Assembly: GCA_030220185.1 (NCBI GenBank)
Contig: JASPKZ010009689.1
Span: 19,475 to 83,474 of the forward strand
Direction: 5' to 3'
DNA from: Diploptera punctata
Taxonomy: Eukaryota > Arthropoda > Insecta > Blattodea > Blaberidae
Length of the DNA stretch: 64,000 nt
The first letter of the stretch is position 1. Every line of letters begins with the position of its first letter. Shown one piece after another: positions 8,571 to 19,769 of this stretch. The notes under the pieces were generated by a model. That model had not been told where the DNA came from and did no database searches. It saw nothing but the letters and a program-made list of their open reading frames with translations. The translations under genes were made by a program, and so were the position numbers.

Positions 8571-11460
8571 ATCATATATATATATTCTATTATAATGTCT
8601 GCTTACCTGCAACTCACAGGCTTAGAAAATTTCCAAAATTCTTTAAAACAATGTCAGGTAATGATTCCAGCAATTGGCTCTTATCAACTAAAAGATTATG
8701 ACAAAGTTCTCTGTGAATGTATTAGGAATTTGAAATCAATACACCTGAAACTCCGGACCCCCCAAACCACATCAAAACATGTGAAACTCTCCAGACACAT
8801 CATGATTTGATATCAAAACATTAGTAAGGAAGGAATAGAATACATTAATTGTTAAATCAAGAGCATTTCAAGGAATTAAAGGACCTTTGGGGCTTCTGAC
8901 AGCTGCAACTGGAGACCAGAGTAGTAGTACATTATGCCATCCATTAATAAAGCGATCGTTGACAGTGGTAGGCGGTACCAGCTCAGCAAAATTTGTAATG
9001 TAGATGTGGTAATACCTTGTCATGAACAGTAAAACATATCAGTACTAATTATAAAGAAGACACTAATTAGCTGAATATTAATATTTAAAATAAAAATTAA
9101 AAGCAAACACAATGAACAAAACATGAACTACAACCACATGGTTGTACTTTTGAGAAAATGCAACAATTCAAAATATTTTGTGAGCAGGAGGATAAGGAGT
9201 GGTCATGCAGTGATTGGCTGTGTCAAAGTTGAATGAGTTATGACAACTCAACCATAATTCACAAATGCTGAACTGTCATAAGTCCAAAGATCTGTTAATT
9301 TCACTGTAGATACATACATACAAACAATCCAATGGCAATATATATTGAGGGTGAAGGGACTATAAAAAATTTAGTAATTGTGAATGGTCCATTAGACAAT
9401 GCAGGTTGAAAATGTCGTTTTTATTAAATTTACATTATGTATTATAAGTAGAGATCCGTGAAATTCACAAGTCGCAAAATGCTATAATTTTGTCATTTTT
9501 TTGTACCATTTCTTAACTCCACTTCCCATTATTAAAAAAAAAAAAAAAAGCATTTCTGAATCACCGAAATTTAAAATTTTCAATGAATTCCAGAAATTTT
9601 TTGTTCTATTCGTGAAATTTTCATAGTGCATTTTTTGGATTCCATCTTCTTTTTAACTGCCATATCTGCTTCTTCCATGCAGTCTTGCAAAGGGGAATGG
9701 TTACAACACAGTTCACAACATAGAGGTAATATTTTCTGTCCTTCTCATGCTCAAATATGGTCTGTAGTTTTAAGTTCTATGGCCAATACAAATTCCAAGA
9801 AATACAAATTATATTAACGTGTAATATAAGTTTTTCCCCCCTAAATTTTTGCTGACATAATTATCAATTTTATATCAATCATTATTAAGTAATGGTATGT
9901 TCGAATCTGAAGAAAACATTTCTCTGAGTATAAGCAGTAACCTGACAATAATGCAAGCACTGCCAAATTTGAATAAGCTAACAATGGACCATGAGTAATT
10001 ATATCATATTGATAAATATTATTATTCCCAATTTAATTAAAACAGAATTTAATTACATAAACACATTTCTTTCTATTGGATTACATATCTATAACATGGA
10101 TTTTTAACAAAATGTAACAAAACAAATAATGACAGTTTAAACAAACAAAGGTCACATGCAATTTTAATTCCCCCTCTTTCCCCCTTCAAACTTTGTTTCA
10201 ATCAACAGATATATTCAGTGAATGTGAAAATGTATACCTTAGTCAGTTTGTGTTTTATGTAAGTCTCAAGTAATTTTCATTATCATTTGTTTTTTTTTTA
10301 ATTTTCTACCTATTGTCATGCCAAAACCAAGTGTGTCAGCCACTCTTAACAATGAGAATGCAGAGATACTCACCATGATGGCTTTTTCTTAAAAAGTAAA
10401 TTTAATAAGCATTTTAGTGTATTAAAATCTATATCAATTGTACAAGCTAAAAGTTGACCTTAAACTACTGGATATATCATTCTCATTGTGTTTTATATAC
10501 TAAACTAGGATTAAAAAGACTCAAAGTTACACATTTTTTAGAATAACACCACCAAATTCCCAATAACATTGAAATCTTGAAATTTTAAAAAAATTTTCCC
10601 TAAAAATAAAACCACTTTCACGGATCTCCAATTATAAGGTATAATGTGAAAACAGGCTCTCATTAAGATTTGTTAATATATAGTGTCTCAAATATTTATG
10701 GCCAAAATTATACAATAGCAGAAGGCTGTAAACAAATATTTTGAAGTACATAAGAAATGGCTTGAAATATTTTATGCCACATGATTTAAACTTCATCCTT
10801 AAACAATATACACTGAATAAACCATTGACAGAACTGGGTGTGTTTTCTAATATCACCCACTGCACTTTTCATGCTTTGGTTCCGTGCTGGATGGATAGAT
10901 GGTGTTAATGTTGTCTATTTTCAAATTATGCACCATTTTGCCAGACCACTTTACGTAGATGATGCATTCTTGTATTGTGTACAGAAAGGAATGTATGTTT
11001 GTGTGTTTAGGTAGTGTAAAGTGTTATGTACAAGGGTTGATAATGAAGACAAAGGAGAAGGTGAAACCCAGTGCTGGTACGTAGCCTACTCCTGTCAGAA
11101 AGCACCAAGGAACCGCCAGGCTTAACATTCCCATCTGATGGACAAATCACTATCAATCTCAACATATGAACTGCAGAGAGGTTTGTAATTTAATGCAGGA
11201 TTCTGGAGAACAATCTATTCATTAAAAATTGTACACTACCACCTCTCCTGGCTCCAAGATTTTTTAAATTAAAATTCAACCCCTCCAGTATTTAACTCAT
11301 GCCCCCTAGTCAGGAAGCAGGCATACTACCACCTTAGCCAGCAAGTCAGACTATTGACAGAACTTAATTCTGCAAAATCATTTGAATATATTGTTTGTAC
11401 TTATAGTAGATAAAAAGTTGTAATTGGTGCTCCCTCAGATATCTACACAAGTATGCTATT
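8571..11460. other. No recognised feature, 2.9 kb
   Basis: There are only short frames. Some A/T homopolymers (9530-9549) and a purine/pyrimidine-poor AT background are seen. No domain or repeat family could be named. Confidence 0.35.
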
Positions 11461-11469
11461 AAAACATCT

Positions 11470-11900
11470 ATATCAAAAATGGTGAAATTGAAAAATCAGC
11501 TATTGCAGCACATAGTTTGTTGGAAGGTCATAGAATTGAAAAAGAAGCTAAACTTCTAAAACATTTGGAAAAACCTTTGGATTTGACAGTTTGGGAGAAA
11601 ATATTATACAGAAGAACACATTTAAATCTATGAATTTCGACATTCCGGATGAACGTGACCTCATCTCGAAGTTCATCGAATCAACACCAGATGGCAACGA
11701 TATCTCGAAGTTCGTCAAATCAACACCAGATGGCAACGTTATAGAGGGAGATTCCAACGAATATCCGGTAGTCATAATGGCGTTTGAAAATGAATGACAA
11801 GATCATTTGAAAACTATAGTTACCGTGTTTGAAAAACATGAAATATGAGGTAAGATGTTAAAATGACTCATTAATTTATTAATTAAGAACCTCATAATGT
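11470..11900 (+). mobile_element. Penelope-like GIY-YIG tail with internal duplication
   Basis: The plus strand reads [40 protein letters not shown], then (after a one-base shift) MNFDIPDERDLISKFIESTP and a repeat ISKFVKSTPDGN. This is the end of the GIY-YIG nuclease plus tail. A 39-bp unit is tandemly duplicated at about 11660-11740. It ends with GAAATATGAGGTAAGATG and CCTCATAATGTGTTTCC, the family terminal motif. Confidence 0.85.
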
Positions 11901-12167
11901 GTTTCCCAATTTTAACTTTGAATCTATATCAACATCAAACTGATAGTGCTTCTGTCACTCTGGTGCACAAACTGAAGTTCACTCTGGTCAGCTTTCTATG
12001 GTTTTGAAAGACCCAATCTCAAGATTTTCTGGCATGGCTGATATATGATTATGTCTGCCTCTGGTAGTAGCATACCTGCTTCCAGGCTAGCAGGTCCATT
12101 AAGTTATGTAGATAGGAAATAACACTATGAGGTATTTTATTAATTGTTTATTTTTTTATTATTTCAC

Positions 12168-12480
12168 TCACCTCATTACTTCATAATTCCTAGCAGACCC
12201 AGGTTTTTTCACATCATTTGTGACATTAATTGTTGTATTTTCATTCTTGCATATGTAAATTTTTTCCCAAATTGTGAGTTCCTTCGGTTTTTCCAATTGT
12301 TTAAGTAATTTTGTTTTAGTTTCTATTCTATGTTTTTCTGACCAGGCATGTGCAGCTATTGCAGATTTTTCGGTTTCTCCATTTTTAACATTTCTGAGGT
12401 GTTCTTTTAATCTTGTATTTAGATTCCTTTTTGTTTTTCTTATGTATATCTTTCCACAATCTTTACAATTAATTTGACTA
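12168..12480 (-). CDS. PLE GIY-YIG endonuclease fragment
   Basis: The open frame reads [35 protein letters not shown] and [20 protein letters not shown], then IYICKN. The first tyrosine motif of the usual GIY-YIG is seen as KIYIRKT. It is cut upstream by the nested insert at 12483, so the N-terminal residues of the open frame ([13 protein letters not shown]) are insert sequence, not nuclease. Confidence 0.75.
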
Positions 12481-12482
12481 TT

Positions 12483-13142
12483 TAACTCATGCCCCAAATG
12501 GGAGTCAATGACCAATCACGTTTCAATGATTTCTGTTTTACAACCAATCAGAGTCGTGTTTCACGAAATATTTATCAGTGTTAGGATTATCATATATTAA
12601 ACAAAGCTCCTCCTTTTTAATATTCTGAACAGGTCTGACCGTTATTTTGCAGTGACTGAGCCTATAACAAATACGGCTACCAGATTGTATATAATAGTGC
12701 TTACCATGTCAACATTTGTAGCAATTGATTATACCACCAAAAAAAGAAACCACTGTTTGCACTTTCTTAAATGTATACGACATCAAAAATGAATTAATAT
12801 ACAGATTGATGTATTTCATTTTTTCTCCACTAGAGAGCATTCTTACAATATTGCGTTCCTTTGGCAATAAATAGTATGATCTGGTTGCAGTGATAAACAA
12901 AAGAAGCAGTAGAAGCGTACCTATCGTTTCTCATTTGTTTTCAAACATCGCCGTTTACATTAAATATATAAATATTTTAAAATAACTATAGTTAAATAAT
13001 GATTTGTGAGTAAACAGCTTATTTTATTCGTTAAATAGTCCTAACAAATGCCACTCTTGATTTCCAAATTCTCTAGATAAATTCACTCCTCACTTCGTGA
13101 GTCGTGAATTTATCGATAATTTGGAAATCACTCGTGGCATTA
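12483..13142. mobile_element. 0.66-kb element nested in a PLE
   Basis: PLE sequence on either side (ACAATTAATTTG and TAAATTCCCGATTTTTTGCA) would be continuous without this segment (compare 20459-20500). The insert runs from ATTTAACTCATGCCCC to GGCATTACTTATGA. Its last about 105 bp form an imperfect hairpin (AATGCCACTCTTGATTTCC ... GGAAATCACTCGTGGCATT). A second copy, in inverse orientation, lies at 53362-53958. It has no coding capacity, so it is a non-autonomous element of unknown class. Confidence 0.75.
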
Positions 13143-13436
13143 CTTATGATAAATTCCCGATTTTTTGCAGTCCTCAATCTTTTCATTTTGTTGGTTTTTG
13201 ATTAAATTACCTAAGCTGTAATCATTTTTTGGTGCTAATTTAATGTTGAATTTGTTGAAATTTTTTGAAACTTGTCAAATACTAAAGGATGGTATGTGAA
13301 CTTCTTGAATTTTTTGCCTATATTTTTATCTGTCTGAAGAGTACTTTCATTAATGATTTTTTGTTCTTTGAATTTATTTATTTTCTTGTGAATCATCTTC
13401 TCTTTCAAAACCATTATCCTTCGCAATTTTTATGAT

Positions 13437-13706
13437 GTGATCTTTCTCTTTATTGTAATTTTCTTTGCTCATGGGGACATTCACAATAGTTTAACACACA
13501 GACTTGTGAATGTCCCCATGAGCAAAGAAAATTACAATAAAGAGAAAGAACACATCATAAAAATTGCGAAGGATAATGGTTTTCAAGAGAAGATGATACA
13601 CAAGAAAATAAATAAATTCAAAGAACAAAAAATCATTAATGAAAGTACTCTTCAGACAGATAAAAATATAGGCAAAAAATTCAAGAAGTTCACATACCTC
13701 CTTTAG
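13437..13706 (+). CDS. PLE RT C-terminal fragment
   Basis: The plus open frame contains [48 protein letters not shown] and KFKKFTY. These residues lie between the RT palm and the GIY-YIG nuclease of Penelope-like elements. The first about 20 residues come from the opposing arm. It is non-functional on its own. Confidence 0.7.
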   Translation: MIFLFIVIFFAHGDIHNSLTHRLVNVPMSKENYNKEKEHIIKIAKDNGFQEKMIHKKINKFKEQKIINESTLQTDKNIGKKFKKFTYLL

Positions 13707-14383
13707 TATTTGACAAGTTTCAAAAAATTTTCAACAAATCAACATTAAATTTAGCACCAAAAAATGATTACAGCTTAGGTTATTTAATAAAACCAACAAA
13801 AATGAAAAGATTGAGGACTGCAAAAAATCGGGAATTTATCAAATAATTGTAAAGATTGTGGAAAGATATACATAGGAAAAACAAAAAGGAATCTAAATAC
13901 AAGATTAAAAGAACTCCTCAGAAATGTTAAAATGGAGAAACCGAAAATCTGCAATAGCTGCACATGCCTGGTCAGAAAACATAGAATAGAAACCAAAACA
14001 AAATTACTTAAACAATTGGAAAAACCGAAGGAACTCACAATTTGGGAAAAAATTTACATATGCAAGAATGAAAATACAACTATGAATTTTGAAATACCCG
14101 GTTATAAGGAGAGAGGACTGATATGGAAATTCTTCGGTCGGACCACAGATGGCGCGGAGGTGGAGATTCTGCAGGATAGAAGGCCGTTGGATGCAGTTGT
14201 TGAACGTGACACAGCATTGAGAATGTCACAAATGACGTGAAGAACCCTGGGTCTGCTAGGATTATGAAGTATGAGGTGAGTGAAATAATAAAAAAATAAA
14301 CAATAGCAGGCCCATTGTTCAATACCTAGCAGGGTTTTCAATTTCCAATCATATAATTTTCAATCTTGATGCTAGGAGGGATC

Positions 14384-14698
14384 CATCCATAGTAATTCTG
14401 CCTGCAGGCAGGTTCTTTCACTGCAATCATAGCATTTCATGCTATGCTTGCAGCTATATAGGGATTATAGGTGTGGTAGCTTCCGTTGCTTTCCACACCG
14501 ATGAAAGATGATGATAATGATAAGGATGATGGCCATATGATTTCGGGGGACTGTTTGGGCCTTAATTTTTCCTAACATTTGTCTTTACAGGTGAGAAAAA
14601 CCCTAATAAAAACCTCACCCAGAAAAAAAACTGCCCCGACCAGGGATGAACCAGGCCTGCTGCATGACAAGGCAGCACGCTACCTCGAGACCACAGCG
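14384..14698 (-). repeat. tRNA-derived SINE (family 1), minus copy
   Basis: This is the same family as 6322-6604, with ACACCGATGAAAGATGATGA, GGCCTTAATTTTTCC, CTTTACAGGTGAG, CCTCACCCAG and CAAGGCAGCACGCTACCTCG. The tRNA-like head is at its minus-strand 5' end. It sits just outside the family E PLE pair. Confidence 0.8.
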
Positions 14699-14704
14699 GT
14701 AGAC

Positions 14705-15890
14705 CTAGGAGGGATGGTGATGTAAAAATGTTTTAATCACTGGATTGTGCACAAAATGTCTGGATTAAATTCCAAACCTTCCCCAGTAATACATTAAGAA
14801 ACATGTTCTGTTTTGTAGTGATTTGTCCTTTGGAAGGGAACGTTAAGCCTGGTAGTCCTCTTGATGCATTTCAAAAGAAGTTTCACCCTTCTCCCTTCTC
14901 TTATCATCCATCCATCCATCACACAACACAAACATGATACATTCATCCTACACTCATCTCTGTACACATTACAAGAACTCATCACTTATGTAAATGGGTG
15001 CATAAATTTTAAAATAGACATCATTAATGCCATCTATCTGCCTAGCATGAACCCAAGAATGAAAAGTGCATTGAGTGAATTGGAAACACATACATACATT
15101 TCTGATTATTGGTCCTTATTTCAAAATAATAGTATCCCAATGGCAGACTGATATTTCATTAGTCTCCTGGACTCACCATATAGCTGACAACATTCTTCTG
15201 TTTTTGAGGTTGAGTTCAGAGCAATTTTTTATCTGGGCATCATTCATGATGGAGTCTTCTTGTTGACATATGGAAGGATTTTAATCAAAAATCAAAGTGA
15301 GAGGGACCACTATGAGATATTTACATTTTTCTCCAACTCATTCATAATATGTGAAGGATGCTGATTTTATGAGGATGGAAATGCCATGCAGCCATGTGTC
15401 GTGGGAAAATCTCAATTTTGCAATGCTTTATTTTTGTTTCGAACCCATAATTCTCTAATAATTCCTTCCACTTTTTCCATTTTAATCAACTGTTTAGTGT
15501 GTTTTGCTCTGTATTTTAGTGGATTCAAAATTCAATAGCAATTTTCGGGGACAATATGCATCCCCTTCTTTGCAAGGTGATACTGTTTTCTCCCTCATTC
15601 CTCTCTACAATAAGAATAGATCCATTGGATGTGTATGTTTCCCTAGATTGGTTAGTTGTTTGAATAAGTCCTTTTTTTTTTATTATTTCCAGAGGTGTTT
15701 TTGTAGTTATTTTTTGTGTTATTGTAACTATTAAATCTATCTAATAATACAACAGTTAGGATAATGTCTGGAGGTCTATTGTATCAATAGCTTGACTGCT
15801 ATTTGGATTGCTTTAATTTTCAGCGTCAAAAGTTTGTTTTCATTTTCTCCTACTAATGTGTAATAGGTAGTCTAGTGGTTTTTCCTTATA
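14705..15890. other. Unassigned DNA, 1.2 kb
   Basis: There are short frames only and no repeat family is recognised. Confidence 0.3.
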
Positions 15891-15894
15891 TCTA

Positions 15895-16085
15895 GTCTCA
15901 AGGTCCAACAGGTGCAAATCTGGCTGGGGTGATGGATTTTCACAATGGCAAATTCAATGAACAAGTCCTCTGGAGAGAAATTTTAAGCCATGGATCCCGA
16001 GTCTGAAGACTTTCGGGCATGTAAAAGAAACCTCACCTACAAAGTGCTTCTGAGCAAAATTTAATAATATTCTTTCCCACTAGAT
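15895..16085 (+). repeat. SINE (family 2), plus copy
   Basis: It contains CAAATCTGGCTGGGGTGATG, AAGCCATGGATCCCGAGTCT, GACTTTCGGGCATGTAAAAG and GTGCTTCTGAGCAAAATTT. It matches 48342-48590 (+) and 39655-39840 (-). The head is missing here. Confidence 0.7.
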
Positions 16086-16089
16086 TTTC

Positions 16090-17855
16090 CTTGAGACAAT
16101 GTACTTACACCATGTCACCTCATTGGCATCTACAGGGAAATCAGGTTAACTGAATATTCTGGTTAAGGAATTTCTCACTAGGAAGCACCTATGTCTGATG
16201 GGACAAAAGGGAATCAATCAAAGCAAATTAATTATATGCAATGAGGGAAGAGTGCCTGTATTTTGCTTTTTCTATTTCTATTTTTTATAGATGGTTTAAC
16301 ATCTAAGGTCACATTATGTCTATTTATTTTTATTTCTAATGATGCTATAGAATGGTCCTGGTAATGAATTTCCAATCCAGCACATGCGTTACCTGAGGAA
16401 AACCAGGAAAAAACCTCAGGTTGGTCAGTACCAAGGGTCTGAAACTGAAGACTTCCCGAATATGAGTCTTTTCTTTTATCTATGAATGCTTAATTTGTCC
16501 GTATACATTTTGAGCCATTCAATGAAGCAAGTATATTTCTGCTAGTGTTTTTACCAACACTGAAATATTTGAATCATTCAGCAGAGGGTATCTTTCTCCT
16601 AGTGTTTTTGTCTATCTTAAAATATTCACTCTACAATATTCTACCATCTGCATAATTTTGATCTTGAAGTTTTAAAGTGCTTTGATTACTGTGGCATTAA
16701 GAAATTTTAAAATCCAAATAAACAGCCATACAAAAACATTCTGCCATATCACTACTGTTGTTATAGTAAACGTTGTACATAACACAAAATTCTCATTCAG
16801 GAATTCTACATTTTACCTCACATCCTTATTCAATATAGATTAAATTTGAAAATATTGCCTTATAGTGATGGTTCCTATTATCCTATTTCCAATTTAAATT
16901 CATCATATAAATATGGTCATATAAATGTACGAGTAGAAAGATGCTAAGGAAGACAATATTATGAGCATTGAAAAAAATCGTATTGAATAATTTATTAATT
17001 TAAGACATAAATGTGAAACTGTACATTTTTCAAAGCTATACATATATATGCATTCAAAACAAGAAAATGTTCTGATAAATACATCTGTACAAAATTAAGT
17101 GGCATTTAAATGTTTTCTTTATGAATTTGTCAAGACAAATAACAATATCAAATTAAAATACACTTTAATGCCATCACATATAACGAAAACAGGGCTTGAA
17201 AAATTTCATTACCAAGTTTCTTATATTTCATTTAAAATAGCACATAAATATCTTAAAGTTGTAGAAAAATACCAGAAATAAAGTAAAATAAGAGTAAAAA
17301 AGTATAAAAACTCCATGGAGACAGAGAATAAATTTATTGAAAGAAAAGTGGGTTCGATATGTCTAATTCTCTTTCCTCATTAATCTATTCTCTAATTTTC
17401 AATGGGGCTAATATTTAATTGAATCAATCATTTTAGAAAGGGTCCTTATTTCCAAAATTCCCCAAATGAGTTTTCACTACAGATCAGCGTATTGTTACGT
17501 ATGTACAGTTTCATTGTAGAATGGACATCATTTCACTTATATATATATGGATACATTCAGTGACTATTTTATGTTTCACTTTAGAAAGATTAAGATTCTC
17601 ATTGAATTTTAGGAGATATGCTTGTGATAGGGATCCTCAAATTATACCTCAAAACTTATATGATATAAATCTGAGTAACAGATAATATGATATTAAAATT
17701 TATACTAGATTTTAAATAATACATCCTCATGCAGAATATTAAATTGCATGAAGTTGATTTGCCTTATACAGCATTTGAAATGTCATTATGCAAAAAGATA
17801 AAAAAATAGATTGAAACCTAGATTAATGCTGCAGCATATAAACACTTTCATGGAT
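16090..17855. other. Mostly unassigned DNA
   Basis: A further decayed fragment resembling SINE family 2 may lie at 16370-16470 (CCTGAGGAAAACC ... AACTGAAGACTTCCCG). Nothing else is seen. Confidence 0.3.
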
Positions 17856-17857
17856 TA

Positions 17858-18050
17858 ATTATATTATTTTTGGTCTGGACATCTTACCTCAATATTAATG
17901 TTGATTTGTTCTTGGAAAGCTGAAGATAAAACAGAGAATTGTTTTGAAACATGTCCAAGAACAAATCAACATTAATATTGAGGTAAGATGTCCAGACCAA
18001 AAATAATATAATTAAAATAACCTCAAAATATAACTTCCTAAAATTAAATA
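17858..18050. mobile_element. Penelope-like terminal inverted pair, family F
   Basis: The arms 17858-17915 and 17956-18013 are almost perfectly complementary (GGTCTGGACATCTTACCTCA ... TGAGGTAAGATGTCCAGACC), enclosing only a 40-bp ribozyme core. The right end continues into AATAACCTCAAAATATAACT and TTCCTAAA, the shared terminus. Relatives are at 22740-23270, 41020-41130, 41575-41690, 43275-43360 and 49236-49400. Confidence 0.85.
17920..17955 (+). ncRNA. Hammerhead ribozyme, near-canonical (family F)
   Basis: CTGAAGA (17920-17926), then stem II AAAAC/GTTTT (17928-17932 with 17941-17945, loop AGAGAATT), then GAAAC (17946-17950). A minimal stem III follows (A-U, C-G, loop AT), then GTC with cleavage expected after 17955. 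Stem I is the PLE inverted repeat itself, about 43 bp (17873-17915 with 17956-17998). All conserved core bases (CUGANGA, GAAA, UH) are present. Confidence 0.75.
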
Positions 18051-18059
18051 TTACTTTCA

Positions 18060-18140
18060 TGGATACTTATTTTAGGAATTCTCACTATGAGGTATATTCA
18101 TTAAGGTATAATTTTTTTTATCACTCAACTCATATTGTTC
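18060..18140 (-). mobile_element. Solo PLE terminus, family G
   Basis: ATTCTCACTATGAGGTATAT, TCATTAAGGTATAAT and ATCACTCAACTCATATTGTT match the left end of the element at 33505-34945. Only the end remains. Confidence 0.65.
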
Positions 18141-19500
18141 AACAATAGGGTGTGGTGATAAAAATTCCACCTTAACTTTCATGGCTATATAACATTTTTT
18201 CTTCGTCTTGCAACACTTCTCCCCATATAATGATTTACTGATATAATGTGGTCCACTCAGTGTCACACCAAGGTTCCTCTCTAATAATTACATTTAATTA
18301 GAAACACTTTTTATAACAGAAAAACAATAATTGAAAGATGATCCACTTATTTTATTTTGTTTTATAATCATGGTTTGACATGTTAAAGCAACTATTTTAT
18401 ATTCTTTAATCATTTTTTGTATAAAATTTAAAAGGTGTTCAAAATCTATATATATTCAAAATGGCTCTAACATGTACCATGAGTGTACAACAGAAAAATA
18501 AAATCACTACATAATGGTTCTTTCTGAAAGCGGTATTTAATTAAATTTTTTTTTTCATTTTTTTTATTTCTGAGCAATGACAATTTCAAATTCTGTGAAA
18601 GGAAAATCATTTGCACTGACTTTATGAAATTTCACGTTCTACAACAGGAAGTTATTTAAAATCTAGTATAAATTAAATTTTTTATGTTACTTTCTTTTTA
18701 ACAATTTGTTTTGTTTACTAGTAAAGCTTATATTTTCGATGTTTAATATTAATATAAATATCACTGTTACATCATTTATAAAACTGGAGCTAGTTAGATT
18801 TAGATTATATGTGAGAATTTAAAGGTATAATTTGAGTTTCCATCACAGATATATGTCCTTAAAGGAACTCTCTCTCCTTTGCATTACATGTAATATTCTG
18901 TATAAAAACTAAGATTCCATGTGTTTACATCTTTCTATTTACTTCATGTAAAGCTAATATCTCATTTTTCAAGCCCTGAGAATGTTTTTTATACAGGGAT
19001 GCAATCCTTTTCATCAAATAGTTCATTTCATAATGGTTGGTATTTGAAACTAAAATTAAATTACGTTATATTACAATGCATCATCATTTGAGAGAAAAAA
19101 AGAATTTAAATAATTAAAAGACAGCTTATTGAATTACATATAAATAGTTGTTTTAAACCTGAAATATTGCATCTGACATATGTGATATCAATTCTTTTGT
19201 GTGTATAACCCATACAAATTTAATTTGTATGATCATGAACATTTTTCATTGAAGATAAAAAACCACCACCATTCACTCTTTATGTGGTATCTTGTCGAAC
19301 CGTCATCCACTAACTACTATTGGCTGGCATAAAATTACTACTTGCTTCTTTTTGTACCTGTCAAAAAATTTACATCTCCAGATTGTTTTTTTTTTTCACA
19401 GCACATGTCAGCTTTCAATAAATACCAATATTTATCTACCTGAAGAAAAGTACTAGTATCTTAGCAGGACATAGCGTATGTGAGCAAACACTAACTTCAT
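18141..19500. other. Region downstream of WAPL, no gene seen
   Basis: It is AT-rich with short frames. Part of it may be the WAPL 3' untranslated region, since the stop codon is at 19545, but I see no clear AATAAA that settles the end. Confidence 0.35.
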
Positions 19501-19544
19501 CTCAAACTTGATCCCAAGGACCCCACAGTCTAGGTGTTAACCCA

Positions 19545-19769
19545 CTAGGAAATGCTCTCATTGAGAACAGGCAATGAGGAGAGATTGATCCAATTTACAT
19601 CTATATTTTCAGAAGTATTCATTTCTTCAGTAGTAATGTTGGTGGTGTTAACAGCGGCAGCAGCTGCAGTTACAGCAGCAGCAACAGCAACTTCAGCTCG
19701 CATATCTGACTGTTCTAAATAGTTGATAACACGTTCTGTTTGTGCGATGCCACGACTACTTCCAACAGC
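19545..19769 (-). CDS. wapl: WAPL last coding exon
   Basis: An acceptor AG (19770-19771) precedes a clean 225-bp open segment ending in TAG at 19545-19547. The conserved end [20 protein letters not shown] matches the end of the WAPL domain. It is followed by a lineage-specific tail of about 50 residues, alanine-rich ([14 protein letters not shown]) then Asn/Thr/Ser-rich. Its phase joins exactly to 29076-29177. Confidence 0.93.
   Translation of the reverse strand, partial: AVGSSRGIAQTERVINYLEQSDMRAEVAVAAAVTAAAAAVNTTNITTEEMNTSENIDVNWINLSSLPVLNESIS

Larger units (their letters stand above)
12114..14300. mobile_element. Penelope-like inverted pair with nested insert, family E
   Basis: The minus arm is 12114-12478 plus 13146-13497, and the plus arm is about 13487-14290. 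The arms encode RT-distal residues ([19 protein letters not shown]) and the GIY-YIG nuclease ([57 protein letters not shown]). Both arms meet in the segment [20 protein letters not shown]. The minus arm is split by an unrelated insert at 12483-13142. Ends show TCACTCACCTCATA, GTAGATAGGAAATAACACTA and, on plus, GTATGAGGTGAGTGAAA. Confidence 0.85.

Noticed and set aside
14220..14260. Canonical hammerhead in family E
   Set aside because: GAAGAAC and TTGAGAA replace GAAAC and CTGANGA here, so I list it only as a relic within the pair.
19660..19700. CAG/GCN microsatellite
   Set aside because: It is the Ala-rich coding run of the WAPL last exon, interrupted and in frame.
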